Positions 42,902-50,824 of a DNA stretch of 64,000 nucleotides are shown here, piece after piece. Origin of the DNA: Enterococcus casseliflavus NBRC 100478 (GTDB taxonomy: Bacteria; Bacillota; Bacilli; Lactobacillales; Enterococcaceae); the NCBI RefSeq assembly GCF_001544095.1, contig NZ_BCPT01000005.1, forward strand, positions 1 to 64,000, in the 5' to 3' direction. Below the pieces are notes generated by a model that made no database searches, was not told where the DNA came from, and saw only the letters and a program-made list of their open reading frames with translations. Made by a program: the position numbers and the translations under genes. The stretch's first letter is position 1, and every line of letters begins with the position of its first letter.

Positions 42902-43843
42902 ATGGAAAAACAAGGAATCGTGGTCTTTCAGGCTAAGGATATCGCAAAAGTCCGCCTGACCACAGGTGAAGAATGTTTAGCAACCGTTTCAGGAAAATTT
43001 CGTCAACAGGCACGAGCGCCAAAGGATTATCCTATTGTTGGTGATTTTGTCCAAGGGCAGGTGTATGATCAAGATCATTTCTTGATTGATGCTTTGCTCC
43101 CACGAAAGAGTTTTTTACAACGAAAAGTAGCCGGAAATCGGACGGATGAACAAGGGATCGCTGCGAACATCGACACGGTTTTTATTGCAACTAGCGCTAA
43201 TGAAGAATTTAATTTCGCTCGGTTAGAGCGCTTTGTCACGATCGCTTGGGACAGTGGCGCTAACCCAGTGATTCTCTTGACCAAAGCCGATCAAGTCACA
43301 GCTGATAAAAAAGCAGAGCTGCTGCAAGCATTAAACGATGCTTTTGGTGTGAAAGCATTCGCTACTTCTATTTATGAACCGAACGAATTGTTGACAGAAG
43401 CCTACTTTTCAGACGGAAAAATCAGTGCATTTATCGGTTCGTCAGGCGTTGGGAAGTCCAGCTTATTAAATCAGCTCATGGAACAAGCCGTTCAAAAAAC
43501 CAATGACATACGAGAGGATAGTCGAGGACGACACACGACGACGAGTCGCCAGTTGTTCACACTGCCCTCTGGCGCAATGATCATCGATACTCCTGGCATG
43601 CGGGAAGTTGGCATCAGTACCGTTCGGTCAGCTTCGATCGAGCAATCCTTTGAAGCGATCAGTCAATATGCTGAAGGTTGTTTCTTCAGAGACTGTCAGC
43701 ATGAAACAGAACCGAAATGTGCGGTAAAAGCAGCTATTGCTGCCGGTGAGCTTTCAGAAGCAGCCTTCGCTCGCTATCGCAAAATGGAAAAAGAGCTGGC
43801 GTATTTGAAACGAAAAGAACAGATCAAAGAAATGAAAAAGTAA
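42902..43843 (+). CDS. rsgA: Ribosome small-subunit-dependent GTPase A (RsgA/YjeQ family)
   Basis: A 313-residue circularly permuted GTPase: OB domain (about 1-70), then G4 TKAD, G1 GSSGVGKSS and G3 DTPGM in the permuted order, and a zinc domain with C-F-F-R-D-C-x-H-x5-C (about residues 260-275). RsgA assists late 30S assembly and responds to (p)ppGpp. Its length and features are normal. The start follows GGAGG, which is the element that may be masked by the leader. Many Enterococcus genomes have a main rsgA elsewhere, in which case this would be the second copy (not visible from here). Confidence 0.9.
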   Translation: MEKQGIVVFQAKDIAKVRLTTGEECLATVSGKFRQQARAPKDYPIVGDFVQGQVYDQDHFLIDALLPRKSFLQRKVAGNRTDEQGIAANIDTVFIATSANEEFNFARLERFVTIAWDSGANPVILLTKADQVTADKKAELLQALNDAFGVKAFATSIYEPNELLTEAYFSDGKISAFIGSSGVGKSSLLNQLMEQAVQKTNDIREDSRGRHTTTSRQLFTLPSGAMIIDTPGMREVGISTVRSASIEQSFEAISQYAEGCFFRDCQHETEPKCAVKAAIAAGELSEAAFARYRKMEKELAYLKRKEQIKEMKK

Positions 43844-43848
43844 TAGTT

Positions 43849-43880
43849 AGCACTCCTTTCTATAAGAGGAGTGCTTTTTT
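43849..43880 (+). terminator. Terminator after the GTPase gene
   Basis: AGCACTCCT pairs with AGGAGTGCT, followed by six T residues. The 43881-44050 stretch shows only a short direct repeat (AGAGCGCCT twice). Confidence 0.9.
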
Positions 43881-44050
43881 GTACGTGTCAAGAGCGCCTT
43901 GTTGAGTAAAGAAGAGGAGAGCCGCAGCCAACGTTCTTGTGTTTTCACGAAAAGGCGGCCAATTCCAAAGGGCACTACATGCTAAGTGGTTGAACTAAAC
44001 TAAGAGCGCCTGCCTGGTTACAAGCTGTCGTCCAGAAAGGCAGGATAAAA

Positions 44051-44082
44051 AAACACAGTGGGGTGTTGTCCCACTGTGTTTT
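44051..44082 (-). terminator. Terminator of the DUF2200 gene
   Basis: AAACACAGTGGG and CCCACTGTGTTT pair perfectly over 8 nt. On the minus strand seven T residues follow. Confidence 0.85.
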
Positions 44083-44159
44083 GAGCAATGATTTGCCCCT
44101 GCCAAGGTATTTCTAGTATAAAGCGTTGATTCTTAAATAGCAACTCGAAAAAAAACGCC

Positions 44160-44513
44160 TCATTCAGCAGAGCGCAGAATTTTCGTCATGGCTTTTCCTT
44201 TCGCTAATTCATCGATCAGTTTATCTAGGTAACGAATTTCTTGAACTATTGGCTCTTCGATCTCTTCTACCCGAATCCCGCAAATCACACCAGTAATCTG
44301 TTTTCGTGCAGGATTGAGCTGAGGGGCTTGCTTAAAAAAGCGTTCAAAAGAAACATCATCAGCCATCTGTTGGAGTGTTTCTTGGTCATACCCAGTCAGC
44401 CAGGTAATAATCTGATCTACTTCTTCTTTTGTCCGATTTTTCCGTTCTGCTTTGGCAATATACAGAGGATAGACTTTCGCAAAACTCATTTGGGTAATCT
44501 TTTGATTTTTCAT
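44160..44513 (-). CDS. DUF2200 family protein
   Basis: A 117-residue protein that matches the DUF2200 family: [20 protein letters not shown] near the N-terminus, [16 protein letters not shown], and the [20 protein letters not shown] core. Family function is not established; the all-helical layout is typical. The ATG follows AAGGAG. It is downstream of the second YolD module on the same strand with a 95-bp gap. Confidence 0.88.
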   Translation of the reverse strand: MKNQKITQMSFAKVYPLYIAKAERKNRTKEEVDQIITWLTGYDQETLQQMADDVSFERFFKQAPQLNPARKQITGVICGIRVEEIEEPIVQEIRYLDKLIDELAKGKAMTKILRSAE

Positions 44514-44608
44514 GATAAACTCCTTTAGTCTTTACACAAAGTATACTTCATTTTTTTCTTTTTGCCGAGATTTTCAACGTTTGTTGTGTGCCAAAATAGG
44601 CGAGGGGA

Positions 44609-44896
44609 CTAAAGGATGATTTTTTCTTCTTGTTCACGAAACCCCAATACCTTTTGTCGTGACTCGCCATCCCAATAGAGCAAGTCCAAATTCTTATGCA
44701 GCATTAGCTGTGTATATAATTCTTTCAGAGTCAGAGCAGGCTTTTTGGGTTCGAAAAATAAAATCAATTGGTTATGACTATCTTGTGCGATCGTCGTAAA
44801 AGGAATCAGGTTTTCTTTGTAAGTTAAATAAATTCCTTGGTAATCTGCAGCACTCGACGACGTTGTCAGTGCTGTCAAGAGGTCTCTTGCTCTCAT
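44609..44896 (-). CDS. Unknown protein at the end of the second YolD module
   Basis: A 95-residue protein. It starts at an ATG that overlaps the stop of the upstream gene as ATGA, so the two are translationally coupled. It has a hydrophobic beta-rich middle (IPFTTIAQDSHNQLILFFEP, about 31-50) and a helical C-terminus. It has no counterpart in sequence in the first module, whose third gene is different. No family recognised. Confidence 0.62.
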   Translation of the reverse strand: MRARDLLTALTTSSSAADYQGIYLTYKENLIPFTTIAQDSHNQLILFFEPKKPALTLKELYTQLMLHKNLDLLYWDGESRQKVLGFREQEEKIIL

Positions 44897-45171
44897 AGTG
44901 AACCCGCCTTTACTGTTTTTTGTCGATAGGCATCGATATCCAACATGATTTTTGTTTTGCCGTACACCGTATACTTTTGCACCACGAATTGGTGGCGCTT
45001 ATTCCAATAGCCACCCACAGTTAGAAACATGCCCTCATCAACATCCCCTAAAAAATTCAAACTGTGCTTCGCAATCAAACAGTTGGTGGTTCCTAGTGTA
45101 AAGCGGACCAAAGGGGAGGGGGCAAAGGAGACGATCCTTATTTTTGAGACAGCGCCTTTTTGTGTTTGCAT
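44893..45171 (-). CDS. Conserved small protein of the YolD module (paralogue of 2169-2453)
   Basis: A 92-residue beta-rich protein. It aligns with the protein at 2169-2453 across KGAVSKIRIV, CLIAKHSLNFLGDVDEGM and YGKTKIMLD. The ATG follows AAGGAGG. It sits 36 bp after the YolD-like gene and overlaps the next gene by 4 bp. Unlike the copy at 2.2 kb, it has no extra gene between it and the YolD gene. Function unknown. Confidence 0.75.
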   Translation of the reverse strand: MQTQKGAVSKIRIVSFAPSPLVRFTLGTTNCLIAKHSLNFLGDVDEGMFLTVGGYWNKRHQFVVQKYTVYGKTKIMLDIDAYRQKTVKAGSL

Positions 45172-45207
45172 CAGGTATTCCTCCTTTAGTAAGTAGTAAA
45201 AAGTGGA

Positions 45208-45576
45208 TCATTCGTTGAGATCAAACCATTTTTTCTCTTCATAAAAAGCAACATGACGAATCTCATCATAATGGATTTTTTCTGTGGTTTCTCCCGTCAA
45301 ATAAATGCCCAATGTGTCGTATCCGCTGATTTTTCCGACAATATCTGGGGGATAGCCGCCTTCTTCATTGACTTCTTCTCGTTGGATCGCCACAGTTACG
45401 TTCTTTTTCATCGCTTCGAATAAGCATTGATTGATTTCTTCCGTTGTGAGTGACGGCTTAGGCGGACAATCAAACGTGCGTGTCGGCTCTTCTTCAATTT
45501 CAGTTGTATGCTCAGATAAAAAGAATCCTTGCCACTTTAGCTTTTTCCGATCTTCATATGGTTGCAGCATACCCAT
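45208..45576 (-). CDS. YolD-like family protein
   Basis: A 122-residue paralogue of the protein at 2637-2993: PYEDRKKLKWQGFFLSEH, FDCPPKP, PDIVGKISGYDTLGIYL and a C-terminal EIRHVAFYEEKKWFDLNE are all shared in order. The ATG at 45576 follows AGAGG with 8-nt spacing; an in-frame GTG at 45585 is less likely. The gene heads the second SOS-type module and, as in the first, no Y-family polymerase gene is close. Confidence 0.88.
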   Translation of the reverse strand: MGMLQPYEDRKKLKWQGFFLSEHTTEIEEEPTRTFDCPPKPSLTTEEINQCLFEAMKKNVTVAIQREEVNEEGGYPPDIVGKISGYDTLGIYLTGETTEKIHYDEIRHVAFYEEKKWFDLNE

Positions 45577-45596
45577 AGCAATCACCTCTTATCTAT

Positions 45597-45626
45597 ATAA
45601 TACAAACATACGTTCTCTTTTGTAAA
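45597..45626 (-). promoter_or_regulatory. Promoter with degenerate LexA box
   Basis: On the minus strand TTTACA (45626-45621), an 18-nt spacer and TATTAT (45602-45597). The spacer holds AGAACGTATGTTTG (45616-45603), a LexA box with one mismatch in each half. CTGTTCGCTTTACA upstream is identical in the first module (3050-3037), so the promoters share ancestry. Confidence 0.75.
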
Positions 45627-45790
45627 GCGAACAGATTTTTAAATTTCTGATTCTTCTATGAAACATCTAAAAAGTGCATCAAACAAGGGGATAGTGGCGG
45701 GTATCGTTTTTTTTATACTATATATGTTATAATTTATCCTGAAGGAATAATGAACGTTTTAGAAAATAGCTGGCGAAAAAGGAGAATAGT

Positions 45791-46177
45791 ATGTCTGGAT
45801 TAATCGTGGTCCTGCTTACGATCTACTTTGCAAGTAGGAAAGATAAAGAACAGTGGCTTTTTGATCGCAAACGATTGACTATTCTGGCGCTTATGTTTGT
45901 GATCGTCGGCATAAGTTGGGGCTTAAATGACAAAATAATGAAGGATTCTCTGAACCAAAATATTAGAAGTGATTTACTGTTTAATTATTCGTTCCCCTTA
46001 TTGATATGTATGCTAGGTCTATTTATCAAAGAAATACCACGGTGGGGACGGATCGTGACTTTGTCATTTGGCTTTATGATTTTCGGGTATTTAGCTATGC
46101 ACTATTTGATAGGGTTTCACAACCCGTATTGGGAAAATCTACAGCTAAGTCCATTGTATTGGCTACCAAGTGACTAG
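45791..46177 (+). CDS. Small membrane protein, four segments
   Basis: A 128-residue protein with four hydrophobic helices (about 3-14, 28-45, 66-82 and 90-108), ending in an aromatic-rich tail NPYWENLQLSPLYWL. The ATG follows GGAG. It is divergent from the YolD module, with a 200-bp gap, and is followed by a terminator. No family recognised. Confidence 0.68.
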   Translation: MSGLIVVLLTIYFASRKDKEQWLFDRKRLTILALMFVIVGISWGLNDKIMKDSLNQNIRSDLLFNYSFPLLICMLGLFIKEIPRWGRIVTLSFGFMIFGYLAMHYLIGFHNPYWENLQLSPLYWLPSD

Positions 46178-46193
46178 CCATAAATGGAAACGA

Positions 46194-46225
46194 AAAAAAG
46201 CACTCCCTTTATTGAGTGCTTTTTT
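46194..46225. terminator. Bidirectional terminator
   Basis: AAAAAAGCACTC and GAGTGCTTTTTT pair over an 8-nt loop, with runs of A and T on the two sides. Confidence 0.88.
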
Positions 46226-46321
46226 CGGCTAAATCACTGCAGCAAGATGTTTCTTTTCAAAAAAATGGGTTGGACCTAAGTAGCAAAGGGTTCATATAAG
46301 GAGAAGCTACGACTGTTGAAA

Positions 46322-46732
46322 TCAAACCGATTGATTCTTGACTAAACCGTGTCTTTTGATCATTGCCAAAGTAAAATATGCGACGAGCGTTCCTGCAATC
46401 CCAAAAAGTAAATCGATTCGATCAGGGGTGTTCATAAAGCCAAAGACAGTCTCGCTCAATAGATTGGCAATGAGTAAGAGCAGGGTCAATAGCGTGACGA
46501 CTTTAAATGGCGCACCTACGAGAAGCCAAAAGTACCCCAGTAAGCCAATAATCAAACTAATCGAAAAATTGGAGATATGAAGATAAAAGTCAGGATACAT
46601 CGAAGTAAATAAAGAAATATCCAAGTACTTTGATAAGTAGAGGAAGAGGGCTGTGAACACGAAAAGCAAGTAGAGGAGTGACGCCCAGATTTTTGGTAAA
46701 AAGACTAGCTTTAATTGCTTCTTCTTTTTCAT
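46322..46732 (-). CDS. Small membrane protein, four segments
   Basis: A 136-residue protein with a KKKKQLK N-terminus and four hydrophobic helices (about 12-32, 48-70, 75-92 and 103-122). The ATG follows AAGGAG. Single gene, convergent with that at 45791. No family recognised. Confidence 0.65.
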   Translation of the reverse strand: MKKKKQLKLVFLPKIWASLLYLLFVFTALFLYLSKYLDISLFTSMYPDFYLHISNFSISLIIGLLGYFWLLVGAPFKVVTLLTLLLLIANLLSETVFGFMNTPDRIDLLFGIAGTLVAYFTLAMIKRHGLVKNQSV

Positions 46733-46767
46733 TTTTATTCTCCTTTTAGAATTGTCAGCTTATACGG

Positions 46768-47073
46768 ATGGAATTGCTTTTATCGGGTGTTAATTACACA
46801 AATGGAAAAAACAAGCTACAAACCAGGCAAATCAGTAGTCTGCAACTCATTAATGGTAAATTATGGTTAGGTATAGGGATAGAAATTATTTTGCTCATAT
46901 CATTCAGCATGATTATGTATTTCATCCTGACGAGTGGCAATTTGAAGCAAAACCCGTTCAGCAGTCGACGAAAAGGAAAAATAAGCTTGTGGATAGCTGC
47001 TGGTTTGATTTTACTTGCCATGGTTCTAGTATTCCAAGGAATGATCAACGGCGCTTTATTCAGACTTTTTTAG
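46768..47073 (+). CDS. Doubtful membrane protein, possibly a 5'-truncated remnant
   Basis: A 101-residue open frame with two hydrophobic helices (about 31-54 and 71-92). It has no ribosome binding site and no promoter; a TAG lies in frame 21 bp upstream. Protein-like composition and a good terminator at 47132 suggest it is the end of a formerly larger gene. Confidence 0.4.
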   Translation: MELLLSGVNYTNGKNKLQTRQISSLQLINGKLWLGIGIEIILLISFSMIMYFILTSGNLKQNPFSSRRKGKISLWIAAGLILLAMVLVFQGMINGALFRLF

Positions 47074-47131
47074 CAAAATATGGACGTTTATGGCGACCTA
47101 TGAACATTACAATTATATTAAATAACGAAAT

Positions 47132-47169
47132 ACCCTAAGTTATCTACATGATTTTAGGGTTCTTTTTTA
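47132..47169 (+). terminator. Terminator after the doubtful membrane gene
   Basis: ACCCTAA pairs with TTAGGGT over a 15-nt loop, followed by a T run. Confidence 0.75.
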
Positions 47170-47219
47170 TCGAATCATGTAATAGATATTTGTTGGCATT
47201 TGCAACGTCTAAGTACTTG

Positions 47220-47465
47220 TGTCAGAATTTTAAAACGGATTGGCTATATATGGATAAAGTTCTAGGTAAAAGCTCAAAGATTTTCAAAATGATTATAGCA
47301 TACAATCAAACCGATTGGTTCGTGAGTCAAGGCTGATAGCTTGAATCTGTATTTGCTGAGATAAAAAAGACGAATCCGTATGTAACTTGCTACAAGACAG
47401 TTAACAATGAACAAACTGTTGATCAGCAAATCATAAAAAAGAATCTGAAGAAACTTGTAAAATAA
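47220..47465 (+). pseudogene. Decayed gene with two tandem in-frame stops
   Basis: One frame stays protein-like across TGA-TAG at 47334-47339: before it MDKVLGKSSKIFKMIIAYNQ and after it ESVFAEIKKTNPYVTCYKTV, continuing to a TAA at 47463. No start codon with a ribosome site was found. I do not recognise the protein. The reading shows a gene that was lost by nonsense mutation, or two unrelated open stretches by chance. Confidence 0.4.
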
Positions 47466-47639
47466 GAAATCTTAGTTTTAGTTGAATTTTAAGTGAATTA
47501 GTGACAATTTCCTGATAAAAGTCATTCGGAGGGAGGTAAAATGATGCAAAATTGACTTGAACTGTCTAAAATATCACGAACTCTTTTCCGAATATAACTT
47601 TGTATAATATATATTATGTAAACTAAAATATAAAATTTT

Positions 47640-47910
47640 TCGAACACCGTATTTAACTGGTAATTTTACGGCTCTCCTCCCTCTTATTTAGGATTATTTC
47701 CTTCAAATTCACCTAATTGACAGCATAATCCAAAAAAATGGTCATTTGAGCGATAGTTTTTGTTTTTGTTGGTTCTACGAGTGAAACAACATGCAACTGA
47801 CAAATTATCTCTGAACCTTTGTCTGTATTTGATCTTGTTGATTCTTGATTCTTTGAATTCAAGCTTTGGTTTGCAGCTGCTGGCCAAACTCAATGAATCA
47901 GTCAATTAAT
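47640..47910 (-). other. Decayed, coding-like stretch
   Basis: Two minus-strand frames are open over about 200 bp; one reads SLVEPTKTKTIAQMTIFLDY and ends at a TAG, the other has no start with a ribosome site. Neither is convincing as a gene. With 47220-47465 it suggests decayed accessory DNA between 47.1 and 48.0 kb, where I see no intact gene. Confidence 0.25.
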
Positions 47911-48036
47911 CGTTGTTCACGATCTTATCAGTAATGGTTCGCACTTAACCCAGCAAATTTGTGCTAACTAATAGCCTAATGGGAATCTTGATCACAGGCA
48001 AACCAGCAACGATAAACAAGAAACGTTTCGTTGCGT

Positions 48037-48159
48037 TCAGTTTTCACCTAAACGGATCAGATTCCCATAGCGAGTCCTAATCAAGGGTGCACAGTCATCT
48101 AAGTACAAGTTTCGTTTTGTTGCTGCCAATAAAGCAATGACAGCTACGGAAAGTTTCAA
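48037..48159 (-). CDS. Possible 40-residue protein coupled to the small membrane gene
   Basis: TTG overlaps the stop of the 48156-48308 gene as TTGA and opens MKLSVAVIALLAATKRNLYL and 20 more residues before TGA. One hydrophobic stretch at residues 3-13. The coupling overlap is the only argument; composition is protein-like. ATGGGAATCTTGATC at 47979-47993 also recurs inverted at 48054-48068, a possible RNA structure over the stop. Weak call. Confidence 0.3.
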   Translation of the reverse strand: MKLSVAVIALLAATKRNLYLDDCAPLIRTRYGNLIRLGEN

Positions 48160-48308
48160 ACTATGTAATACAGGATCGCCGAAAAGACAATGATCAAAAT
48201 GACCAAGACAACGATTAGTTGATTTAAACGTCGAATAAGCAGGTTTTTCTTGTTTTTTTCAAATTCTTTTCCTTCATTTCGATAATATTCTCTATCTTTT
48301 GTTCCCAC
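48156..48308 (-). CDS. 50-residue single-pass membrane protein
   Basis: GTG at 48308, 9 nt after AGGAG, opens a protein whose first 28 residues are charged (GTKDREYYRNEGKEFEKNKK) and whose last 20 form one membrane helix (VVLVILIIVFSAILYYIV). Too small for usual length filters. It sits alone upstream of decayed DNA and downstream of the sce7725 region. The layout resembles small membrane regulators or toxins, but the family is not recognised. Confidence 0.6.
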   Translation of the reverse strand: MGTKDREYYRNEGKEFEKNKKNLLIRRLNQLIVVLVILIIVFSAILYYIV

Positions 48309-48428
48309 GAGCGCCAACTCCTTTTCCCTGATTTTATCACTATCCTGAAAACAATGGGTGCAATCAAGGTGTTTTGTACAATAAATGGCAGTATTTTGTT
48401 AGAGCCTACAATCGTATGCGTATAGCGA

Positions 48429-49277
48429 CTAAATAAGACGACTGACGAGTTCCAAGTGATTCATAACGGCAGCTTTCCGAATAACGCCCATACCAGGAAA
48501 CGACCTTTGCTGATAGGCAGCAACTAATAGCTGCAGCCCAGCTGTTTGCGTAGGATACTCTTCCTCATGCTGTAACAAAGCTTCCATGACTTCGAAAAAC
48601 TTTTCTTTCTGACTTGGTAATTCTTCCTCAGAAAATAAGTGAACGATTCGCAAGTCTTGCTCTGCTGTCGGATAGATCCAATGCAAAACCAACCGTTTTG
48701 AGGGATAACTGTGCTCATAATAAATTTTGCTATCGACAGAAAAATCACTAAATCCCGCATAGCCCAATTTATGATAAAGATGATGGGTTTTTGAAAATCC
48801 TTCCTCCGGACATTCTGTATAAAAACTATTTTTAGGTAAACGGGTAAACGGATCTTCCATCAGTAGTTTCGGGCCGTTGATTTTATTTAACAAACGAAAC
48901 TCTTTGCTTACCAGCACCGGCAGCGTATTTTCCCGCCAATCACTAGCGAGTGCTTGGTCCGCTTGATGAATGATCCAAAGATCAGGCTTTTCTTCCACTG
49001 TCTCAATGGGGCGATCTACGATCATTGCTTTAGGGGCAGTAACATTTTGCAACTCTGCTAACCCCTCTGCCGTCAGAAAAGCCCCCGCCTGTGGATTGCG
49101 AACCAGATAAAAAGGATGCTGCTTCCTTTGAAACAGGTCAATGGTCGTCCAAAACGTTTTTGATTGCTTGACTGGTTCAATGATCGGCTGGATCGCGTCT
49201 GACAAACAATCTTGTTCCAACAGTGCTTTCAACGCCAATAAATCAAATTGTTTGCCACGAATATACGGGAAGTACAT
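48429..49277 (-). CDS. sce7725 family protein
   Basis: A 282-residue protein that matches the sce7725 family: MYFPYIRGKQFDLLALKALL at the start, then IQPIIEPVKQSKTFWTTIDL and a C-terminal half with GYAGFSDFSVDSKIYY. The family (TIM-barrel-like, related to the Beta protein group) occurs in accessory regions next to sce7726-type or PD-(D/E)XK genes; its activity is not established to my knowledge. The ATG follows AAGGAG. It is 15 bp after the MmcB-like gene, so the pair is one operon under the LexA-like promoter at 49991-50019. Confidence 0.85.
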   Translation of the reverse strand: MYFPYIRGKQFDLLALKALLEQDCLSDAIQPIIEPVKQSKTFWTTIDLFQRKQHPFYLVRNPQAGAFLTAEGLAELQNVTAPKAMIVDRPIETVEEKPDLWIIHQADQALASDWRENTLPVLVSKEFRLLNKINGPKLLMEDPFTRLPKNSFYTECPEEGFSKTHHLYHKLGYAGFSDFSVDSKIYYEHSYPSKRLVLHWIYPTAEQDLRIVHLFSEEELPSQKEKFFEVMEALLQHEEEYPTQTAGLQLLVAAYQQRSFPGMGVIRKAAVMNHLELVSRLI

Positions 49278-49292
49278 CTTCTTCTCTCCTTC

Positions 49293-49988
49293 TTACTCGC
49301 CTGATAAAAAACGTTTTTCCAGCGCTTCATAGGCTGCTCTCGTAGCGGCCAATTCTTCTTTCAAGGCTTCGATCGCTTGCAGCTGAGTATCTTCAATAAA
49401 TCGATCATAGTAATTGACTCCACCACCGAACAAGTCATACTCAGGCTGACGTTTCTTCAGTTCTTGGTACAAACGTTCTGTTGAAAATACCCGCAATCCT
49501 CGAGCAGTCTGTTTTGCTTTGCCGACTTCTCGCGCTTGTGCCGAAATCAACCGAAACAATAAGGCATTTTCTGGAACCTGCAGCTCTTGCCGTTGGGGCT
49601 TCTTTTCGACACTGAAATACCCTTTGCTGCCCGTTTCTTTTTCAAGAAATGCATGATAGACCAGAACACCAATTGTAGGTGCAATCTGATCTTTGACTTT
49701 CTCATACAATGCCTTGGGTAAGACAAAATAATTATAATTCCCAATAAAGGATAGTTTTGCTTTTGAGCGAAAATCTGCCAAACTAACTTTGAGTTCGTAG
49801 CAACGCCATTCAAAGGTATTTTCAGCCGTCAAGCGACAACTCAAAGTATCCACGATGCCGTGATCATCTGGCATGACTACCTCTTCTACCACAATATCAC
49901 TGTTTTCACGACAATAATAATAAAGTGCCTCTTCCATTTCTAAAGTTAAGGATGTCTTCACAAATTCACGACCTTTGTCTTGTTTCAC
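49293..49988 (-). CDS. MmcB-like PD-(D/E)XK nuclease family protein
   Basis: A protein of up to 231 residues. The nuclease core shows Asp of VDTL (about residue 47), then ELKVSLADFRSKAKL (about 67-81) and a NYNYFVLPKAL strand: the same order as in MmcB, where E-x-K-x-S-x-x-DFR-x-D-x-K is followed by a FAV strand. The C-terminal 40 residues are helical. MmcB acts in damage-induced repair in other bacteria (established); here that is inference. ATG 49988 lies upstream of the expected transcription start of the promoter at 49991-50019, so GTG 49961, 10 nt after AAAGG, may be the real start (222 residues). Confidence 0.78.
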   Translation of the reverse strand: MKQDKGREFVKTSLTLEMEEALYYYCRENSDIVVEEVVMPDDHGIVDTLSCRLTAENTFEWRCYELKVSLADFRSKAKLSFIGNYNYFVLPKALYEKVKDQIAPTIGVLVYHAFLEKETGSKGYFSVEKKPQRQELQVPENALLFRLISAQAREVGKAKQTARGLRVFSTERLYQELKKRQPEYDLFGGGVNYYDRFIEDTQLQAIEALKEELAATRAAYEALEKRFLSGE

Positions 49989-49990
49989 CT

Positions 49991-50019
49991 ATTATAAAAC
50001 ATATGTTCGCATTTTGGAA
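49991..50019 (-). promoter_or_regulatory. Promoter with LexA-like box before the nuclease/sce7725 pair
   Basis: On the minus strand TTCCAA (50019-50014), 17 nt, TATAAT (49996-49991). The spacer ends in CGAACATATGTTTT (50009-49996): CGAAC half perfect, the other half GTTTT instead of GTTCG. The location is the same as in the two YolD promoters. Confidence 0.65.
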
Positions 50020-50048
50020 GAGGGAAATAAAAGCAGCCTATCATCCCC

Positions 50049-50687
50049 TCACCCATTCGGGCATCCGTTAACGAGAATCTCTTCAACCGTCCTCTTTGTA
50101 CCGCGGAATCGTAACAAAAAAAGCAGCAAGAGCACACCAAGTTGAGCGATTAATAGACCTTTAAAGGGAAATTCAAAAGTAAAGCCTGCGGGAAGATGAA
50201 AGAAATGGAAAAAATCCTGCAGTGCTTTTTGACTAAGCCACAGACCGCTGACAAGCCCTACCAAACTAATAACAATGCTTTGAATACCTACAAAGAAAAG
50301 CTCTTCAAAGGTGACCAACAACGGAGACTGTCCTAACAACAACCGAATACCCAGAGATTGCTGCTCCTCCCCCATCAAATGAAAACGATACATGTGATTG
50401 CAGTGCCATAAAAAGGCGGCGATCAAGCCTACAGTTAGAACGCCTAGTACGAAGCGTAGCAACTGCAAAAAGAAAAGCCAACTGGCATACGTGAGATCCA
50501 TCTGATTCTCACTGCTATTTGTTTCATATTGTAGCCATTGATGAAAAAACACTAGCCAATGCTCTGCAAAGATGGCGATGATCAGTAGAATAATCGCCAA
50601 TACACCACTCATCAGCAAACTGCGCCTACGAAGAGCCGCGTGCCAGCCGAATTGACAAGGATAGTAGAAGTACCGCCATTTGTTCAT
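50049..50687 (-). CDS. FtsX-like permease domain protein
   Basis: A 212-residue membrane protein with one N-terminal helix (about 25-45), a loop of about 35 residues outside, and three C-terminal helices, the layout of ABC-transporter permeases of the FtsX/MacB type, with a half-length domain. Its ATPase is not next to it. The start ATG at 50687 follows AAAGGAG; a longer in-frame start at 50738 is less likely. It is downstream of the AAA-VWA gene on the same strand with a 140-bp gap. Confidence 0.65.
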   Translation of the reverse strand: MNKWRYFYYPCQFGWHAALRRRSLLMSGVLAIILLIIAIFAEHWLVFFHQWLQYETNSSENQMDLTYASWLFFLQLLRFVLGVLTVGLIAAFLWHCNHMYRFHLMGEEQQSLGIRLLLGQSPLLVTFEELFFVGIQSIVISLVGLVSGLWLSQKALQDFFHFFHLPAGFTFEFPFKGLLIAQLGVLLLLFLLRFRGTKRTVEEILVNGCPNG

Positions 50688-50824
50688 GATATCTCTCCTT
50701 TTGGCGTCTATTTTACAGAATTTTCCAAATTTAGACAAATATCATCTTGTTTACATAATATAATTATGATCAAAAAAAGAGTGCGGCATGCAGTCCACAC
50801 TCTTTTCCCTTTCGCTATCGACGT

